DNA of 64,000 bases from assembly GCF_000423025.1 (NCBI RefSeq), contig NZ_KE383970.1, positions 10,523 through 74,522 of the forward strand, read 5' to 3'. Positions within the stretch are counted from its first letter, which is position 1. Each line of letters begins with the position of its first letter. A program made the position numbers and the translations under genes. Positions 18,482 through 27,193 of this stretch are shown here, piece by piece. The notes below the pieces were generated by a model. That model saw nothing but the letters and a program-made list of their open reading frames with translations. It did not search any database and was not told the origin of the DNA. Origin of the DNA: Gordonia shandongensis DSM 45094 (GTDB taxonomy: Bacteria; Actinomycetota; Actinomycetes; Mycobacteriales; Mycobacteriaceae).

Positions 18482-18919
18482 GTGGGACAGGTCACCGCCA
18501 CCACCGCCGTTCAGATCAACGCCGCTCCGGAGGCCGTTGCCGCGGCTGTCGCCGACTACGCCACCGTGCGTCCGGCGATCCTTCCGGCCAACTACCGCGA
18601 CTACCGCGTCGACGCCGGCGGCACCGGCGACGGCACCGTGGTCCACTGGATCCTGCAGGCCACCGAGAAGCGTTCGCGCGACGTCCTGGCCGACGTCACC
18701 GTCTCGGGCGGCACCGTCACCGAGACCGACCGGAACTCGACGATGGTCACCACCTACACCGTGACCTCGGCCGGATCGGGATCGCAGGTCGAGACGACCA
18801 CCACCTGGAAGGGCGCCGGCGGCATCGGCGGGTTCTTCGAGAAGACCTTCGCGCCGATGGGCCTCAAGCGGATCCAGGGCGAACTGCTCGGCAACCTCAA
18901 GTCGCGTCTCGAGAGCTGA
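18482..18919 (+). CDS. SRPBCC-family lipid-binding-like protein
   Basis: A 145-residue START/SRPBCC fold protein, ortholog of Rv3718c. It begins GQVTATTAVQINAAPEAVAAAVADY, the usual first strand and helix, and ends KTFAPMGLKRIQGELLGNLKSRL. Such folds have a deep hydrophobic cavity for lipids or polyketides. The start is GTG 18482, matching the Mycobacterium N-terminus, with AAGGAG 10 nt upstream; an ATG at 18455 would add nine residues. It is divergent from the FAD/CFA pair, which may hint at a lipid link. Ligand unknown. Confidence 0.8.
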   Translation: MGQVTATTAVQINAAPEAVAAAVADYATVRPAILPANYRDYRVDAGGTGDGTVVHWILQATEKRSRDVLADVTVSGGTVTETDRNSTMVTTYTVTSAGSGSQVETTTTWKGAGGIGGFFEKTFAPMGLKRIQGELLGNLKSRLES

Positions 18920-18995
18920 TCGGACCGACCTGAGTCGGCGAGGACGCCGTCGCGTCAAACCACTGACCGCCCGGGACGGCGTCGACGCCACCCGG

Positions 18996-19865
18996 GTGGT
19001 CGTGCGTCTGCCGGGTCGCGTCCTCGACGCGCTGATGGCGGCTCCCGCCTTGGCGGGGATCACCGAGGGCCAGCTGCGGGTGCGCGCCGCGGAGGGGGAG
19101 ATCGTCGGGGCCGACGGGACGCCGGTCGATCTCGACGCGACCGTGGTGCGACCGATTCCGGTGTACCTGCATCGAGATCCGCCGACGGAACCGGACGTGC
19201 CGTTCGAGATGCCGATCCTGCACATCGACGACGACATCGTGGTGGTCGACAAGCCGCCTTTCCTGGCGACGATGCCGCGGGGTGCGCATGTGGTGCAGAC
19301 GGCGCTGGTGCGTCTGCGCCGAGAACTGGGGTCCGACGGCGTCGCGCCCGCTCACCGGCTCGATCGCCTCACCTCCGGTGTCCTGCTGTTCACTCGCAGG
19401 CGGGAGGTCCGCGCTCCCTACCAGGAGTTGTTCGCCGCACGTCGGGTGCACAAGGAGTATCGGGCGGTGGCGGCGCACGACGAGCGGTTGACCGCCGGGG
19501 TGCGGGTGGAGAACCGCATCGTGAAGACGGCAGGCGAGCTGCGGGCGCGGGTGGTGCCCGGTGAGGTGAACGCGATCAGCGACATCGCTCTGATCGCCGA
19601 CCGCGGCGACGGGACGGGCGACTATCGGTTGATCCCGCAGACGGGACGGACGCACCAGCTGCGTCTGCACATGGCGGGCCTCGGCGTCCCCATCGTCGGC
19701 GACCCGCTGTATCCGACGGTCGATCCCGAGCTCGCCGGGGCGCCGGACGCCGGTGACTTCTCCCGACCGCTGTGTCTCACGGCGGAACTGTTGGCGTTCA
19801 CCGACCCGCTGTCGGGCGAGCATCGTGAGTTCCGCAGCCGTCGGACCGGGTGGGTACCCTCCTGA
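18996..19865 (+). CDS. RluA-family pseudouridine synthase
   Basis: RNA pseudouridine synthase, at least 289 residues. The catalytic block is APAHRLDRLTSGVLLF with the essential Asp, and RTHQLRLHMAGLG is the conserved C-terminal motif. It modifies uridines in rRNA or tRNA; target not known. The first standard start is GTG 18996, but coding sequence continues upstream in frame with the product SRRGRRRVKPLTARDGVD, a basic N-terminus typical of actinobacterial relatives. No ATG, GTG or TTG exists there; a CTG at 18930 would give this form, 311 residues. The true start is therefore uncertain. Confidence 0.85.
   Translation: MVVRLPGRVLDALMAAPALAGITEGQLRVRAAEGEIVGADGTPVDLDATVVRPIPVYLHRDPPTEPDVPFEMPILHIDDDIVVVDKPPFLATMPRGAHVVQTALVRLRRELGSDGVAPAHRLDRLTSGVLLFTRRREVRAPYQELFAARRVHKEYRAVAAHDERLTAGVRVENRIVKTAGELRARVVPGEVNAISDIALIADRGDGTGDYRLIPQTGRTHQLRLHMAGLGVPIVGDPLYPTVDPELAGAPDAGDFSRPLCLTAELLAFTDPLSGEHREFRSRRTGWVPS
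19855..19860 (+). promoter_or_regulatory. -10 element TACCCT, leaderless promoter
   Basis: TACCCT is 7 nt before the ATG at 19868, inside the end of the pseudouridine synthase gene. Confidence 0.4.
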
Positions 19866-19867
19866 GC

Positions 19868-20215
19868 ATGGCCATCATCGGCTCGTATGAGCGGCACCCC
19901 GACCTGGGGTGCGAGGCCGTCGTGTTCCTCGACGAGGAGTCCGACGCCTGCTTCCAGTTGCAGCGCGACCTGCCGGGCGGGGCCCGGGCGGGCGAGTACT
20001 GCATCACCACGGGGGCGAGCGCGCCGGTGTTCGGCGGAGTCGACCAGTGGCGTCGCATCGGTGACAGGTTCGAGTTCGCGCTCACGCCGCGGGCGGCGCG
20101 CCTGTTCGACGATCCGCTCGTCTCGTTCGTCGTCCGGCCCGGCGACGGCGCCAGCGTGGACGAACTCGCCGAGCACGTCACCCGGCTCCTCGACGGCGTC
20201 GAACGACTATCCTGA
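19868..20215 (+). CDS. Small protein, Imm10-like pattern
   Basis: A 115-residue acidic soluble protein of uncertain family. The order [29 protein letters not shown] and [14 protein letters not shown] followed by a hydrophobic FVV strand resembles the Imm10 family of polymorphic-toxin immunity proteins, where a QR, an acidic strand and a YGG turn recur. No toxin gene is adjacent. It occupies the place just before recR where ybaB/ebfC lies in relatives, but has none of the YbaB features. The stop is 4 nt before the recR start. The Imm10 likeness is by eye and tentative. Confidence 0.7.
   Translation: MAIIGSYERHPDLGCEAVVFLDEESDACFQLQRDLPGGARAGEYCITTGASAPVFGGVDQWRRIGDRFEFALTPRAARLFDDPLVSFVVRPGDGASVDELAEHVTRLLDGVERLS
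20208..20213 (+). promoter_or_regulatory. -10 element TATCCT, leaderless promoter of recR
   Basis: TATCCT is exactly 6 nt before the GTG at 20220, the spacing expected when transcription begins at the start codon. Confidence 0.45.
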
Positions 20216-20219
20216 ACCC

Positions 20220-20831
20220 GTGTACGAAGGCCCGATTCAAGATCTCATCGACCAGCTCGCGAAGCTTCCCGGGCTGGGCCCGAAGGGCGCCCAGCGGATC
20301 GCTTTTCATCTGTTGGCGGGCGAGGACGTGGAGATCGACCGGCTCACGGCCGCACTGGTGCGGGTCCGCGACGATGTCACGTTCTGCTCCGAGTGCGGCA
20401 ACGTCGCCGCTGAGTCCCTGTGCCGGATCTGCGGTGACGCCCGTCGTGACGCGACCAAGATCTGCGTGGTCGAGGAACCCAAGGACATCTATGCGATCGA
20501 ACGGACGAAGGAGTTCGACGGTCGTTACCACGTGCTCGGCGGTGCGCTCGATCCGCTCGCGGGCATCGGTCCCGACCAGCTCCGCATCCGTGAGCTGCTG
20601 CGCAGGCTCGCCGATCAGCCCGACGGGAAGGATGTCGCGGAGATCATCGTCGCGACCGACCCCAACACGGAGGGGGAGGCGACCGCGACCTATCTGCTGC
20701 GGATGCTCAAGGACTTCCCCGGCCTGTCGGTGACCAGACTGGCGTCGGGGCTGCCGATGGGCGGCGATCTGGAGTTCGCCGACGAGCTGACGCTGGGGCG
20801 GGCGCTGTCGGGGCGCCGCATCCTGGTGTGA
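20220..20831 (+). CDS. recR: Recombination protein RecR
   Basis: RecR, 203 residues, acts with RecF and RecO in loading RecA at gaps. It begins with the helix-hairpin-helix [20 protein letters not shown], then the zinc finger [18 protein letters not shown], then the Toprim domain ([14 protein letters not shown] and [15 protein letters not shown]). It ends [13 protein letters not shown] as in all RecR. The GTG at 20220 gives the standard [12 protein letters not shown] start. The next gene overlaps by GTGA. Confidence 0.96.
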   Translation: MYEGPIQDLIDQLAKLPGLGPKGAQRIAFHLLAGEDVEIDRLTAALVRVRDDVTFCSECGNVAAESLCRICGDARRDATKICVVEEPKDIYAIERTKEFDGRYHVLGGALDPLAGIGPDQLRIRELLRRLADQPDGKDVAEIIVATDPNTEGEATATYLLRMLKDFPGLSVTRLASGLPMGGDLEFADELTLGRALSGRRILV

Positions 20832-21406
20832 CGTCCGCCGTGACGGGGTCCGTCGCCTCCGAGGACGACTGGAGTTTCATCGCCGACGGCATCGCGGCCC
20901 GTCTCGGTCTCACCGAGGGCGTCGTCGCCGTCGACGGTCCGTCCGGCGCCGGCAAGAGCACGTTCGCGGCGGAACTCGTCCGGGCTCTGGGCGACCGCGG
21001 CCGCCGGTCGGTGCTGATCAGCACCGACGACTTCGCGACGTGGGACGATCCCGCCGCGTGGTGGCCGGAGCTCGAACGCGACATTCTCCGCGCCTACGAG
21101 CGGCATCACGACTACACCTACCGTCCGCGGGTGTGGGTGGACGGGACGCCGACGGTCGGGCCCCGGGTGTGGATCCGGTGGCAGCCGCTGCTCGTCATCG
21201 AGGGCGTCACGTCGGCGCGCCGCCGTTCGGCGCACCGGCTGGCCGCGGCACTGTGGATCGACGGTCCGTCGGCCACCGAGCGGCTGCGTCGCGCGGTGGC
21301 CCGCGACGGCGAGGCCGACCGCGGGAACCTGATGCGCTGGCAGGCCTTCGAACGGGGATGGTTCGCGGTGGACGGCACCCGCGACCGCTGCACGGTCATC
21401 GGCTGA
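20828..21406 (+). CDS. Uridine kinase-like P-loop protein
   Basis: P-loop NTPase of the uridine kinase/phosphoribulokinase-like group, 192 residues. Walker [10 protein letters not shown] is near residue 38, a DDF acidic pair follows in [13 protein letters not shown], and [10 protein letters not shown] corresponds to the conserved ...EGV turn. It overlaps the recR stop by 4 nt, so it is translationally coupled to recR. No domain for nucleoside specificity can be named; members of this family are often annotated without a tested substrate. Complete, with no obvious missing motif. Confidence 0.8.
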   Translation: MTSAVTGSVASEDDWSFIADGIAARLGLTEGVVAVDGPSGAGKSTFAAELVRALGDRGRRSVLISTDDFATWDDPAAWWPELERDILRAYERHHDYTYRPRVWVDGTPTVGPRVWIRWQPLLVIEGVTSARRRSAHRLAAALWIDGPSATERLRRAVARDGEADRGNLMRWQAFERGWFAVDGTRDRCTVIG

Positions 21407-21522
21407 CGTCGGAGCGGTTGCCCGGGGGCCGCCGGGGCGAGACGGCGCGGCGATACGATGAGTCCGTCATTCGGAGGACATCGCGGTCGGCGCACCGGCC
21501 GATGAGAGCAGGGGGAGTCGGT

Positions 21523-23103
21523 ATGGGGATGCGTCGGACGGCGGCCGTGATCGCGTGCGTCGCGTGCGTCGTGACCGGGGGAACGGTCGCCGCGGGAGTC
21601 GTGTCACCGGGAGCGGCGTCGGCCGCACCGGAGGCGCTGCGGTGGGGTGCCTGCGATCCGGTGCACCAGGCGTCGCCGCAGTCGCGGTGCGCGACGATCC
21701 GGGTGCCCCGCGACTATGCGGATCCGAAGGGACCGACCATCTCGCTGACGGTGTCCCGGCTCCCGGCACGCGACCCGGGCGGACGCCGCGGCGTGCTCAT
21801 GGGCAACCCCGGCGGGCCCGGCGGCGACGGCATCGGAATGTTCACGGCCGTGCCGATGCCCTCGGAGGTCCGCGACCACTGGGATCAGGTGGCGGTCCAG
21901 CCGCGCGGACTGGTGGGGTCGACACCGGTGCGCTGCGACCCCGTCTCGTTCAGTCCGGACATGCTCACCCGGCTCGGTGCCGTGAACCGGCAGCGGTGCG
22001 AGCAGAACACGCCCGGATACACGCGCACCATCACCACCGAGAACACGGCGCGCGACATGGACCGTGTCCGCCAGGCCCTCGGGCAGGAGCGCGTCAGCCT
22101 GTACGGACTCTCGTACGGGACGTGGCTGATGTCGACCTACGCCACCCTGTTCCCGCAGCACACCGACCGGCTCATCCTCGATTCGGCGATGGATCCGGCG
22201 CGCGCCTGGGGCGAGCTCCTGCAGGATCAGACGGCGGGCTATAAGGCGCGCACCCACGCGATGATGGCGTGGATCGCCCGCAACGACGACGTCTACCATC
22301 TCGGGCGCACACCGCTGGCCGTGTACCGGGTGTGGAGCCGGAAGGTGTCGCAGGAGGCCGGGGTGCCGCCGTCGCTGCTCGCACCGCCCGCGCGGGTCGG
22401 GGACGTCCCGCCCGGTCTCCGGGCGGTCGCCGAGCAGTACATCGCCGGCGCCGACCTCACGGCAGACGCCCGTGCCCGCATCGAGAACGTCATCGCGACG
22501 CTCGTGACGGGCAGGGTGCAGGCGTCGTCGTCACTGTTGGTGAACACGCGGGCGGCGGCCCCGAACCGCAACGCGTGGCCGTACGTCGCACAGATGATGA
22601 CCGGGAAGCTGCGGCAGCCGAAGCCGTCGAAGGCCGTGGTGAACCTGGCGGAGACCGGCCAGAACATGCAGTCGGTGATGATCTGCAACGAGGACTGGGC
22701 TCCCCACGATCCGCTCCTGACGCCCGCGGCGTACATCCAGAACTACCTGACCGGCGACATCTTCGAGGCGCCCGGCCTGCTGTTCGCCTCCGGTCTGGGA
22801 TGTTCGGGCGCCGCGCCCGTCGGCGCGCGGGTGCCGATCTCCGGTGACCGCCTGCGGGTGCGGCCGCTGCAGATCCAGAGCGTCGGCGACCCGCAGACTC
22901 CGTACCGATGGTCGATGGCGACGCGACGGTCGATGGGCGCGCACCTCATCACCGTCGGCAGCGGCGACCACGGTCAGCTGGGTCGCGGCAATGCGACGGT
23001 CGACGCGGCGGTCGCCCGGTATCTGCGGACCGGACGCACCGCGACGACGAAGGCGCCGCAGGGACCGATCTCGACGCCGCTGCTCGGGTCCGGACGCCGC
23101 TGA
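21523..23103 (+). CDS. Secreted alpha/beta-hydrolase, tripeptidyl-aminopeptidase-like
   Basis: Exported hydrolase of 526 residues. A Sec signal peptide (1-36) ends in SAAPE. The nucleophile motif is GLSYGT, preceded by ENTARDMDRVRQALG, typical of the Streptomyces tripeptidyl aminopeptidase/SlpD group. The C-terminal hydrolase part carries QSVGDPQTPYRWS and the histidine in GSGDHGQLG. It probably trims peptides outside the cell, or hydrolyses esters. GGGGGAG five nt before the ATG at 21523 decides the start. It is convergent with gatD. Confidence 0.82.
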   Translation: MGMRRTAAVIACVACVVTGGTVAAGVVSPGAASAAPEALRWGACDPVHQASPQSRCATIRVPRDYADPKGPTISLTVSRLPARDPGGRRGVLMGNPGGPGGDGIGMFTAVPMPSEVRDHWDQVAVQPRGLVGSTPVRCDPVSFSPDMLTRLGAVNRQRCEQNTPGYTRTITTENTARDMDRVRQALGQERVSLYGLSYGTWLMSTYATLFPQHTDRLILDSAMDPARAWGELLQDQTAGYKARTHAMMAWIARNDDVYHLGRTPLAVYRVWSRKVSQEAGVPPSLLAPPARVGDVPPGLRAVAEQYIAGADLTADARARIENVIATLVTGRVQASSSLLVNTRAAAPNRNAWPYVAQMMTGKLRQPKPSKAVVNLAETGQNMQSVMICNEDWAPHDPLLTPAAYIQNYLTGDIFEAPGLLFASGLGCSGAAPVGARVPISGDRLRVRPLQIQSVGDPQTPYRWSMATRRSMGAHLITVGSGDHGQLGRGNATVDAAVARYLRTGRTATTKAPQGPISTPLLGSGRR

Positions 23104-23114
23104 CCGGCGTCCGG

Positions 23115-23144
23115 CGCCGTCAGTGGCCGTCAGTCGCCGTCAGC
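23115..23144. repeat. 10-bp tandem repeat, three copies, across the gatD stop
   Basis: Units CGCCGTCAGT, GGCCGTCAGT and CGCCGTCAGC follow each other between convergent genes. On the minus strand each unit contains TGA, and one of these is the stop codon of gatD. Confidence 0.7.
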
Positions 23145-23850
23145 GGCCGGCGGCGAGCCGTTCGGTGCGCAGACGTTCCACCTGCGGAAGGTCGAGCGGG
23201 GAGAGGCCGGCACCGACGGCCGTCGCCAGCAGGTGGTCGGCGAGCTCCGGGTTGCGGGCCAGCACCGGACCGTGCATGTAGGTGCTGATGACGCCGCCCT
23301 GAACGGCGCCCTCCACACCGTCGACGCCGTTGCCGACGCCCGACCGGACGCGCGCGAGCGGAGCGGCCGCGGCACCGAGAGAGGTCGCGCCACGGTGATT
23401 CTCGAACCCGGACAGGGGAGCGGACAGACCGTCGATCACCGGATCGGTGACGAGTTCGCCGATCGCCCGCTCGGCGCGCGGCGACGTGGTCACGTCGAGC
23501 ATGCTGATGCCGGGGACGCGTTCGCCGGCGGCGGTCTCGTACCAGTGCCCCAGGATCTGGACGGCGGCGCAGATCGCGAGGACGGGGCGCCCGGCGTCGG
23601 CCGCACGCTGCAGTCCCGGGTACCGCTGCAGGTGGCGGGTCGCGAGCCGCTGCGCGTAGTCCTCGGCGCCGCCGAGGGTGTAGACGTCGAGCGAATCGGG
23701 AACCTCGTCGTCGAGCGTGATCTCGACGATCTCGGCGGCGATGCCGCGCAGGCGGGCGCGCTGGCGCAGGATCAGCGCGTTCCCGCCGTCGCCGTAGGTG
23801 CCCATCACGTCGGGCAGCACGAGCCCGATCCGCAGGGTCGACTCGCTCAT
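23140..23850 (-). CDS. gatD: Lipid II isoglutaminyl synthase, glutamine amidotransferase subunit
   Basis: GatD, 236 residues, releases ammonia from glutamine for MurT, which amidates the D-glutamate of lipid II. It starts LRIGLVLPDVMGTYGDGGNALIL, has the triad nucleophile Cys 94 in VLAICAAVQILG, and the late histidine in STYMHGPVLARNPELADHLL. The start ATG overlaps the murT stop (ATGA), as in the murT-gatD operons of Staphylococcus and Mycobacterium (Rv3713). Amidation is needed for efficient peptidoglycan cross-linking. An internal stretch SGVGNGVDGVEGAV is a slightly longer loop than usual. Confidence 0.92.
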   Translation of the reverse strand: MSESTLRIGLVLPDVMGTYGDGGNALILRQRARLRGIAAEIVEITLDDEVPDSLDVYTLGGAEDYAQRLATRHLQRYPGLQRAADAGRPVLAICAAVQILGHWYETAAGERVPGISMLDVTTSPRAERAIGELVTDPVIDGLSAPLSGFENHRGATSLGAAAAPLARVRSGVGNGVDGVEGAVQGGVISTYMHGPVLARNPELADHLLATAVGAGLSPLDLPQVERLRTERLAAGR

Positions 23851-25133
23851 CGGCTCTCCTCCTCGCGGGCCCCGACCGACGGTCGGGCGCCGGCGCGTTC
23901 CAGAGCGACGCCGAGGTCGCGGAACGCGGTGTAGTTCGCCAACACTTCCACACTGCCGGGCGGGCAGGACGCGACGGCCTCCATCGGATCGTCGATCACG
24001 GTGTGCGGGGCGTCGGCGTACAGCAGCCGGACCGACAGGTCGGCGGCGCGTTCGCCGGACGCGATCACCTTGACCTGGTCGAATGCTTCGAAGCGGACGT
24101 CCCACAACCAGGAGAGGTCTTCGCCGTCGGCGACCTGACCGTTGACGGCGATCACCAGGCTGTCGGCCTCGGGGTCGATCATCGACAGCGCCTCCTGCCA
24201 TCCGGCGGGGTTCTTCGCCAGCAGGGTGCGGATGCGGTGGCCGGCCAGTTCGACGGTGCCGTAGCGGCCGGCGATCTCCCCGACGGTACCGACGGCGCGG
24301 ACGGCGTCGTGGGGGTCGGCGCCCATCGCGACGGCGGTGGCGACGGCTTGCGCCGCGTTGCCGCGGTTGGCGCGGCCCGGCACCGCCAGCGTCATCGGCG
24401 CGGCGAATCCGTCGGGCCCGTACAGGTGGGTGTCGTCGAACCACCAGGACGGTGCGGGGCGCCGGAAGGCGTCGTCTCCGGTGGAGAACCAGTCGTCACC
24501 GCGACGGATGATCGGCTCCCCGGTGCGCGGGCAGCTGATGGAGTCGCCGACCCAGCCGGCGCTGGCGGCCACCCACACCGTGTGGGGTGCGTCGAACGCC
24601 GCGGACGTCACGAGCACGTCGTCGCAGTTGGCGACGACGATCGCATCGGGGTGTCGGGCGATTCCGCCGCGCAGGCTCTGCTCGATCGCGGTGATCTCCC
24701 CGACGCGGTCGAGTTGGTCGCGCGACAGGTTGAGCAGGGTGATCACCCGCGGCACGGTGGTGTCTGCGACGTGCGCGACGTGCAGTTCGTCCACTTCGAG
24801 TGCGGCGACCGGGGCGTCGCGGTGCAGGCTCAGCGTCGCGATGATCCCGGCGTCCATGTTGGCGCCGTCGGCCTGGGTGGCGACCTCACCGAGCGGGGCC
24901 AGGGCCGCCGCCGTCATCCGCGTGGTCGTCGACTTCCCGTTGGTGCCGGTGATGAGCGCGACGGATTTGCCGCGGGTGAGACGCCCCATGATGCGGGGAT
25001 CGATCTTCTCGGCGATCAGCCCGCCGATCATCGCGCCCTTCCCGCGGCCCGTCGCGCGGGACGCCCACCGGGCCGAGGCTGCTGCGGCGAGCGCGGCACG
25101 AGTGCGGAGCGGTGGACGCGTTCTGGACGACAT
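23847..25133 (-). CDS. murT: Lipid II isoglutaminyl synthase, Mur ligase-like subunit
   Basis: MurT, 428 residues, uses ATP and ammonia from GatD to convert D-glutamate in lipid II to D-isoglutamine. The ATP loop GTNGKSTT is at about 63-70; VEVDELHVAHV-type LEVDELHV and LLNLSRDQLDR are the Mur ligase central motifs. The C-terminal MurT domain contains DLSWLWDVRFEAF. Only two cysteines are in the insert around ANCDD and ISCPRTGEP, fewer than the four-cysteine ribbon of the Staphylococcus enzyme, so that zinc site may be absent. The start 25133 (ATG) is preferred over a GTG at 25151; neither has a strong ribosome site. Confidence 0.92.
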   Translation of the reverse strand: MSSRTRPPLRTRAALAAAASARWASRATGRGKGAMIGGLIAEKIDPRIMGRLTRGKSVALITGTNGKSTTTRMTAAALAPLGEVATQADGANMDAGIIATLSLHRDAPVAALEVDELHVAHVADTTVPRVITLLNLSRDQLDRVGEITAIEQSLRGGIARHPDAIVVANCDDVLVTSAAFDAPHTVWVAASAGWVGDSISCPRTGEPIIRRGDDWFSTGDDAFRRPAPSWWFDDTHLYGPDGFAAPMTLAVPGRANRGNAAQAVATAVAMGADPHDAVRAVGTVGEIAGRYGTVELAGHRIRTLLAKNPAGWQEALSMIDPEADSLVIAVNGQVADGEDLSWLWDVRFEAFDQVKVIASGERAADLSVRLLYADAPHTVIDDPMEAVASCPPGSVEVLANYTAFRDLGVALERAGARPSVGAREEESR

Positions 25134-25245
25134 TCTGCGATTTTCCCACACGGGGTCGGCACTCCGACTGAGCCGGGTGCGAGCGTTTCCGTGCGGCCCG
25201 TCGGCCCGCGCGGAGGTCGTGGAAGAATCGACGATGCCGGACGAG

Positions 25246-25296
25246 GGGAGCCGGCGATCACAGGGAGTCGGCGGTCACAGGGAGTCGGCGGTCAGG
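25246..25296. repeat. 17-bp tandem repeat, three copies
   Basis: Units at 25246-25262, 25263-25279 and 25280-25296, consensus GGGAGTCGGCGGTCACA. The end of the third unit merges into the AGGAGGGGG ribosome site of the next gene, so copy number could affect its leader. Confidence 0.8.
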
Positions 25297-25307
25297 AGGG
25301 GGACGCG

Positions 25308-25592
25308 ATGACGTGGCGGGACGCGCATGTGTGGGCCGCCTTCGCCACACCGCTCCTCGTCATCGGCGCGTGGCCCGGTGCCATCTGCCATGGCGCTTAT
25401 ACGATCCTCGGGATCGTCTACCTGGGTGCCGCGGCGGTATTCGTCTGCGTCGCCGCGGGGTCCGCGATCCCGTGGTCGGGTCGTCGCCCGGTGACCGCGT
25501 CCCTGCCCTTCGCCGCAGTCCTCCTCGTGGCGGCCGCCGCGTTCGTCGACAACCGCAAGGTCCGCCGACCCGGTCCGAGGCCCGGACCGTGA
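25308..25592 (+). CDS. Small membrane protein
   Basis: A 94-residue protein with three hydrophobic segments (about 9-30, 33-53 and 64-82) and a basic tail KVRRPGPRPGP. A strong ribosome site AGGAGGGGG lies 6 nt before the ATG. The next gene overlaps by 4 nt (GTGA) and is also a small membrane protein, so they form a translational pair. No family recognised. In related genomes the interval between murT and leuA holds dnaQ instead; none is seen here. Confidence 0.7.
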   Translation: MTWRDAHVWAAFATPLLVIGAWPGAICHGAYTILGIVYLGAAAVFVCVAAGSAIPWSGRRPVTASLPFAAVLLVAAAAFVDNRKVRRPGPRPGP

Positions 25593-26056
25593 TCCCTTCC
25601 ACGCACCCGGGGTGGCGCGCCTGCCACCTGGCCGCGGCACTGTCGGCACCCTGGCTGACGATCGCGATCTTCCTGTACCCGGCGGGCGCGGGGCGCGACA
25701 TCCCGGTGTGGACGACGATCTCCGCCGCGATCGCCGCGGTGTCGTGCGCGGCACTGGCGGTGAGCGCCGCACTGCTGCGGCGGTCGGGGCCGAGTGCGGC
25801 GGCGACGGTGCCGTTCGCGGTGGCCTGGGCCGCGGGCGCCGCCTTCTGGGCCGTCTTCGCCGCCGTCGTGGCGACCGCGGACTGTCTCCCCGACCCCGAG
25901 CATCCCGACCCCGAGTACACCGCCCCCGACGTGTGCACGGCGGGGTTCGGGCTCTTCGTCCTCTTTCCCGGAATCCCGGTGGGCATCGTCGTCACCGCGT
26001 GGGTGCTGACCTCCATCGGGCTTCACGGCGTCCGCCGGCGGCCCGCCGACGGGTGA
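25589..26056 (+). CDS. Small membrane protein
   Basis: A 155-residue protein with four predicted helices (about 12-32, 40-62, 70-95 and 118-142). Between helices 3 and 4 is an acidic loop DCLPDPEHPDPEYTAPDVC flanked by two cysteines, probably outside the membrane, where they could form a disulfide. It begins with GTG overlapping the previous gene. The first halves of the two proteins have similar layout (His/Trp-rich start then ATP-like hydrophobic helix), suggesting an old duplication. Function unknown. Confidence 0.68.
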   Translation: MIPSTHPGWRACHLAAALSAPWLTIAIFLYPAGAGRDIPVWTTISAAIAAVSCAALAVSAALLRRSGPSAAATVPFAVAWAAGAAFWAVFAAVVATADCLPDPEHPDPEYTAPDVCTAGFGLFVLFPGIPVGIVVTAWVLTSIGLHGVRRRPADG

Positions 26057-26075
26057 CCATTCCATCGACCGGTGA

Positions 26076-26081
26076 TAGGTT
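26076..26081 (+). promoter_or_regulatory. -10 element TAGGTT, leaderless promoter
   Basis: TAGGTT is 7 nt before the GTG at 26089. Confidence 0.4.
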
Positions 26082-26088
26082 CGCCGGT

Positions 26089-27168
26089 GTGAGTCGCGCA
26101 ACAGAAGTACACCTGCCACTGTGGTTCCGGATCCAGCGATCGGTGCTGAAGGGCACCGCGAAGGTCCCGGGTCCGCTGCGGTCCGCGGCCCGGACCCTCA
26201 CCTCGGTGAACGCCGACGGCGAACGCCTGGCACCGGAGATGGCGCTCGTCGCCGCGGCGTCGGCGCACGTCCCCGGGATGGCGCTGATGGGTGATTCGGT
26301 GCCCGGATCGCGCAAGGCGCTCGACCTGAACAGCACGATGATGGCCCAGGATTTCGCCCCCTTCGCCGTGGAGGAAGACCTCCTCATCGACACCGATGCC
26401 GGACCGCTGCCCGCGACCCGATACAGCGTGAACGGTCCGGACGGCGGCGACGCCGGTCGCGGCCTGATCGTCTTCTACCACGGCGGCGGTTTCGTCGTCG
26501 GCAGCCGTGCCAGTCACGACTCGCCCGCCCGCGCACTGGCCGTCGCCTCCGGAGCGGACGTCCTGTCGGTGGACTACCGCATGGCGCCCGAGCATCTCTT
26601 TCCCGCCGCCGTCGACGACGCCGTCGCGGCCTTCCGCTTCGCCGTCGACCGGGCCGAGTCATGGGGACTCGACCCGCGGGCGATCGCCGTCGCGGGCGAC
26701 TCGGCGGGCGGCAACCTCGCGGCCGTCGTGGCGCAGCAGACTCGCGGCGACGACGTTCCCCCGGCATTCCAACTGCTCATCTACCCGGTCGTCGACATGT
26801 CGCAGCGCCGCAGCTCGGTCGATGAGTTCGCCGACGGCTACTTCCTGACCGCCGCGCAGATCGACTACTTTCGTGACACCTATCTGGCGTCGCCCGACGA
26901 ACTGTCCGATCCGAGGGTGTCACCGCTGCTCGCCGACGACCTGTCGGGTCTGGCCCCCGCGCACGTCGTCGTGGCGGGCTTCGACCCGCTGCGCGACGAG
27001 GGCATCGAATACGCCGATGCACTGCGGTCCGCGGGCGTCCCGGTCACCGTCGAACGCGCCGGGTCGATGATCCATGGATTCATCAACATGGCGATGCTCA
27101 GCCCCGAGGCGCAGGACGTCGTCACCAGGATGGGCGAAGCCGTGGCTCACGGGCTCGCGTCTCGCTGA
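26089..27168 (+). CDS. Alpha/beta-hydrolase, HSL-family esterase
   Basis: A 359-residue esterase. HGGGF is in FYHGGGFVVGSRASHD, the nucleophile in VAGDSAGGNLAAVV, the acid in AGFDPLRDEG and the histidine in SMIHGFINM. These are the complete HSL-family set. YRMAPEHLFPAAVDD is the conserved block after the oxyanion loop. The N-terminal 80 residues form a cap. The GTG start is fixed by the -10 hexamer before it. It belongs to the Lip (LipN/LipF-like) esterases that handle acyl esters in mycolic-acid bacteria. It is not closely similar to the esterase at 3398. Confidence 0.88.
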   Translation: MSRATEVHLPLWFRIQRSVLKGTAKVPGPLRSAARTLTSVNADGERLAPEMALVAAASAHVPGMALMGDSVPGSRKALDLNSTMMAQDFAPFAVEEDLLIDTDAGPLPATRYSVNGPDGGDAGRGLIVFYHGGGFVVGSRASHDSPARALAVASGADVLSVDYRMAPEHLFPAAVDDAVAAFRFAVDRAESWGLDPRAIAVAGDSAGGNLAAVVAQQTRGDDVPPAFQLLIYPVVDMSQRRSSVDEFADGYFLTAAQIDYFRDTYLASPDELSDPRVSPLLADDLSGLAPAHVVVAGFDPLRDEGIEYADALRSAGVPVTVERAGSMIHGFINMAMLSPEAQDVVTRMGEAVAHGLASR

Positions 27169-27193
27169 CGCGGCGACCACCGCGCCGCGACCG

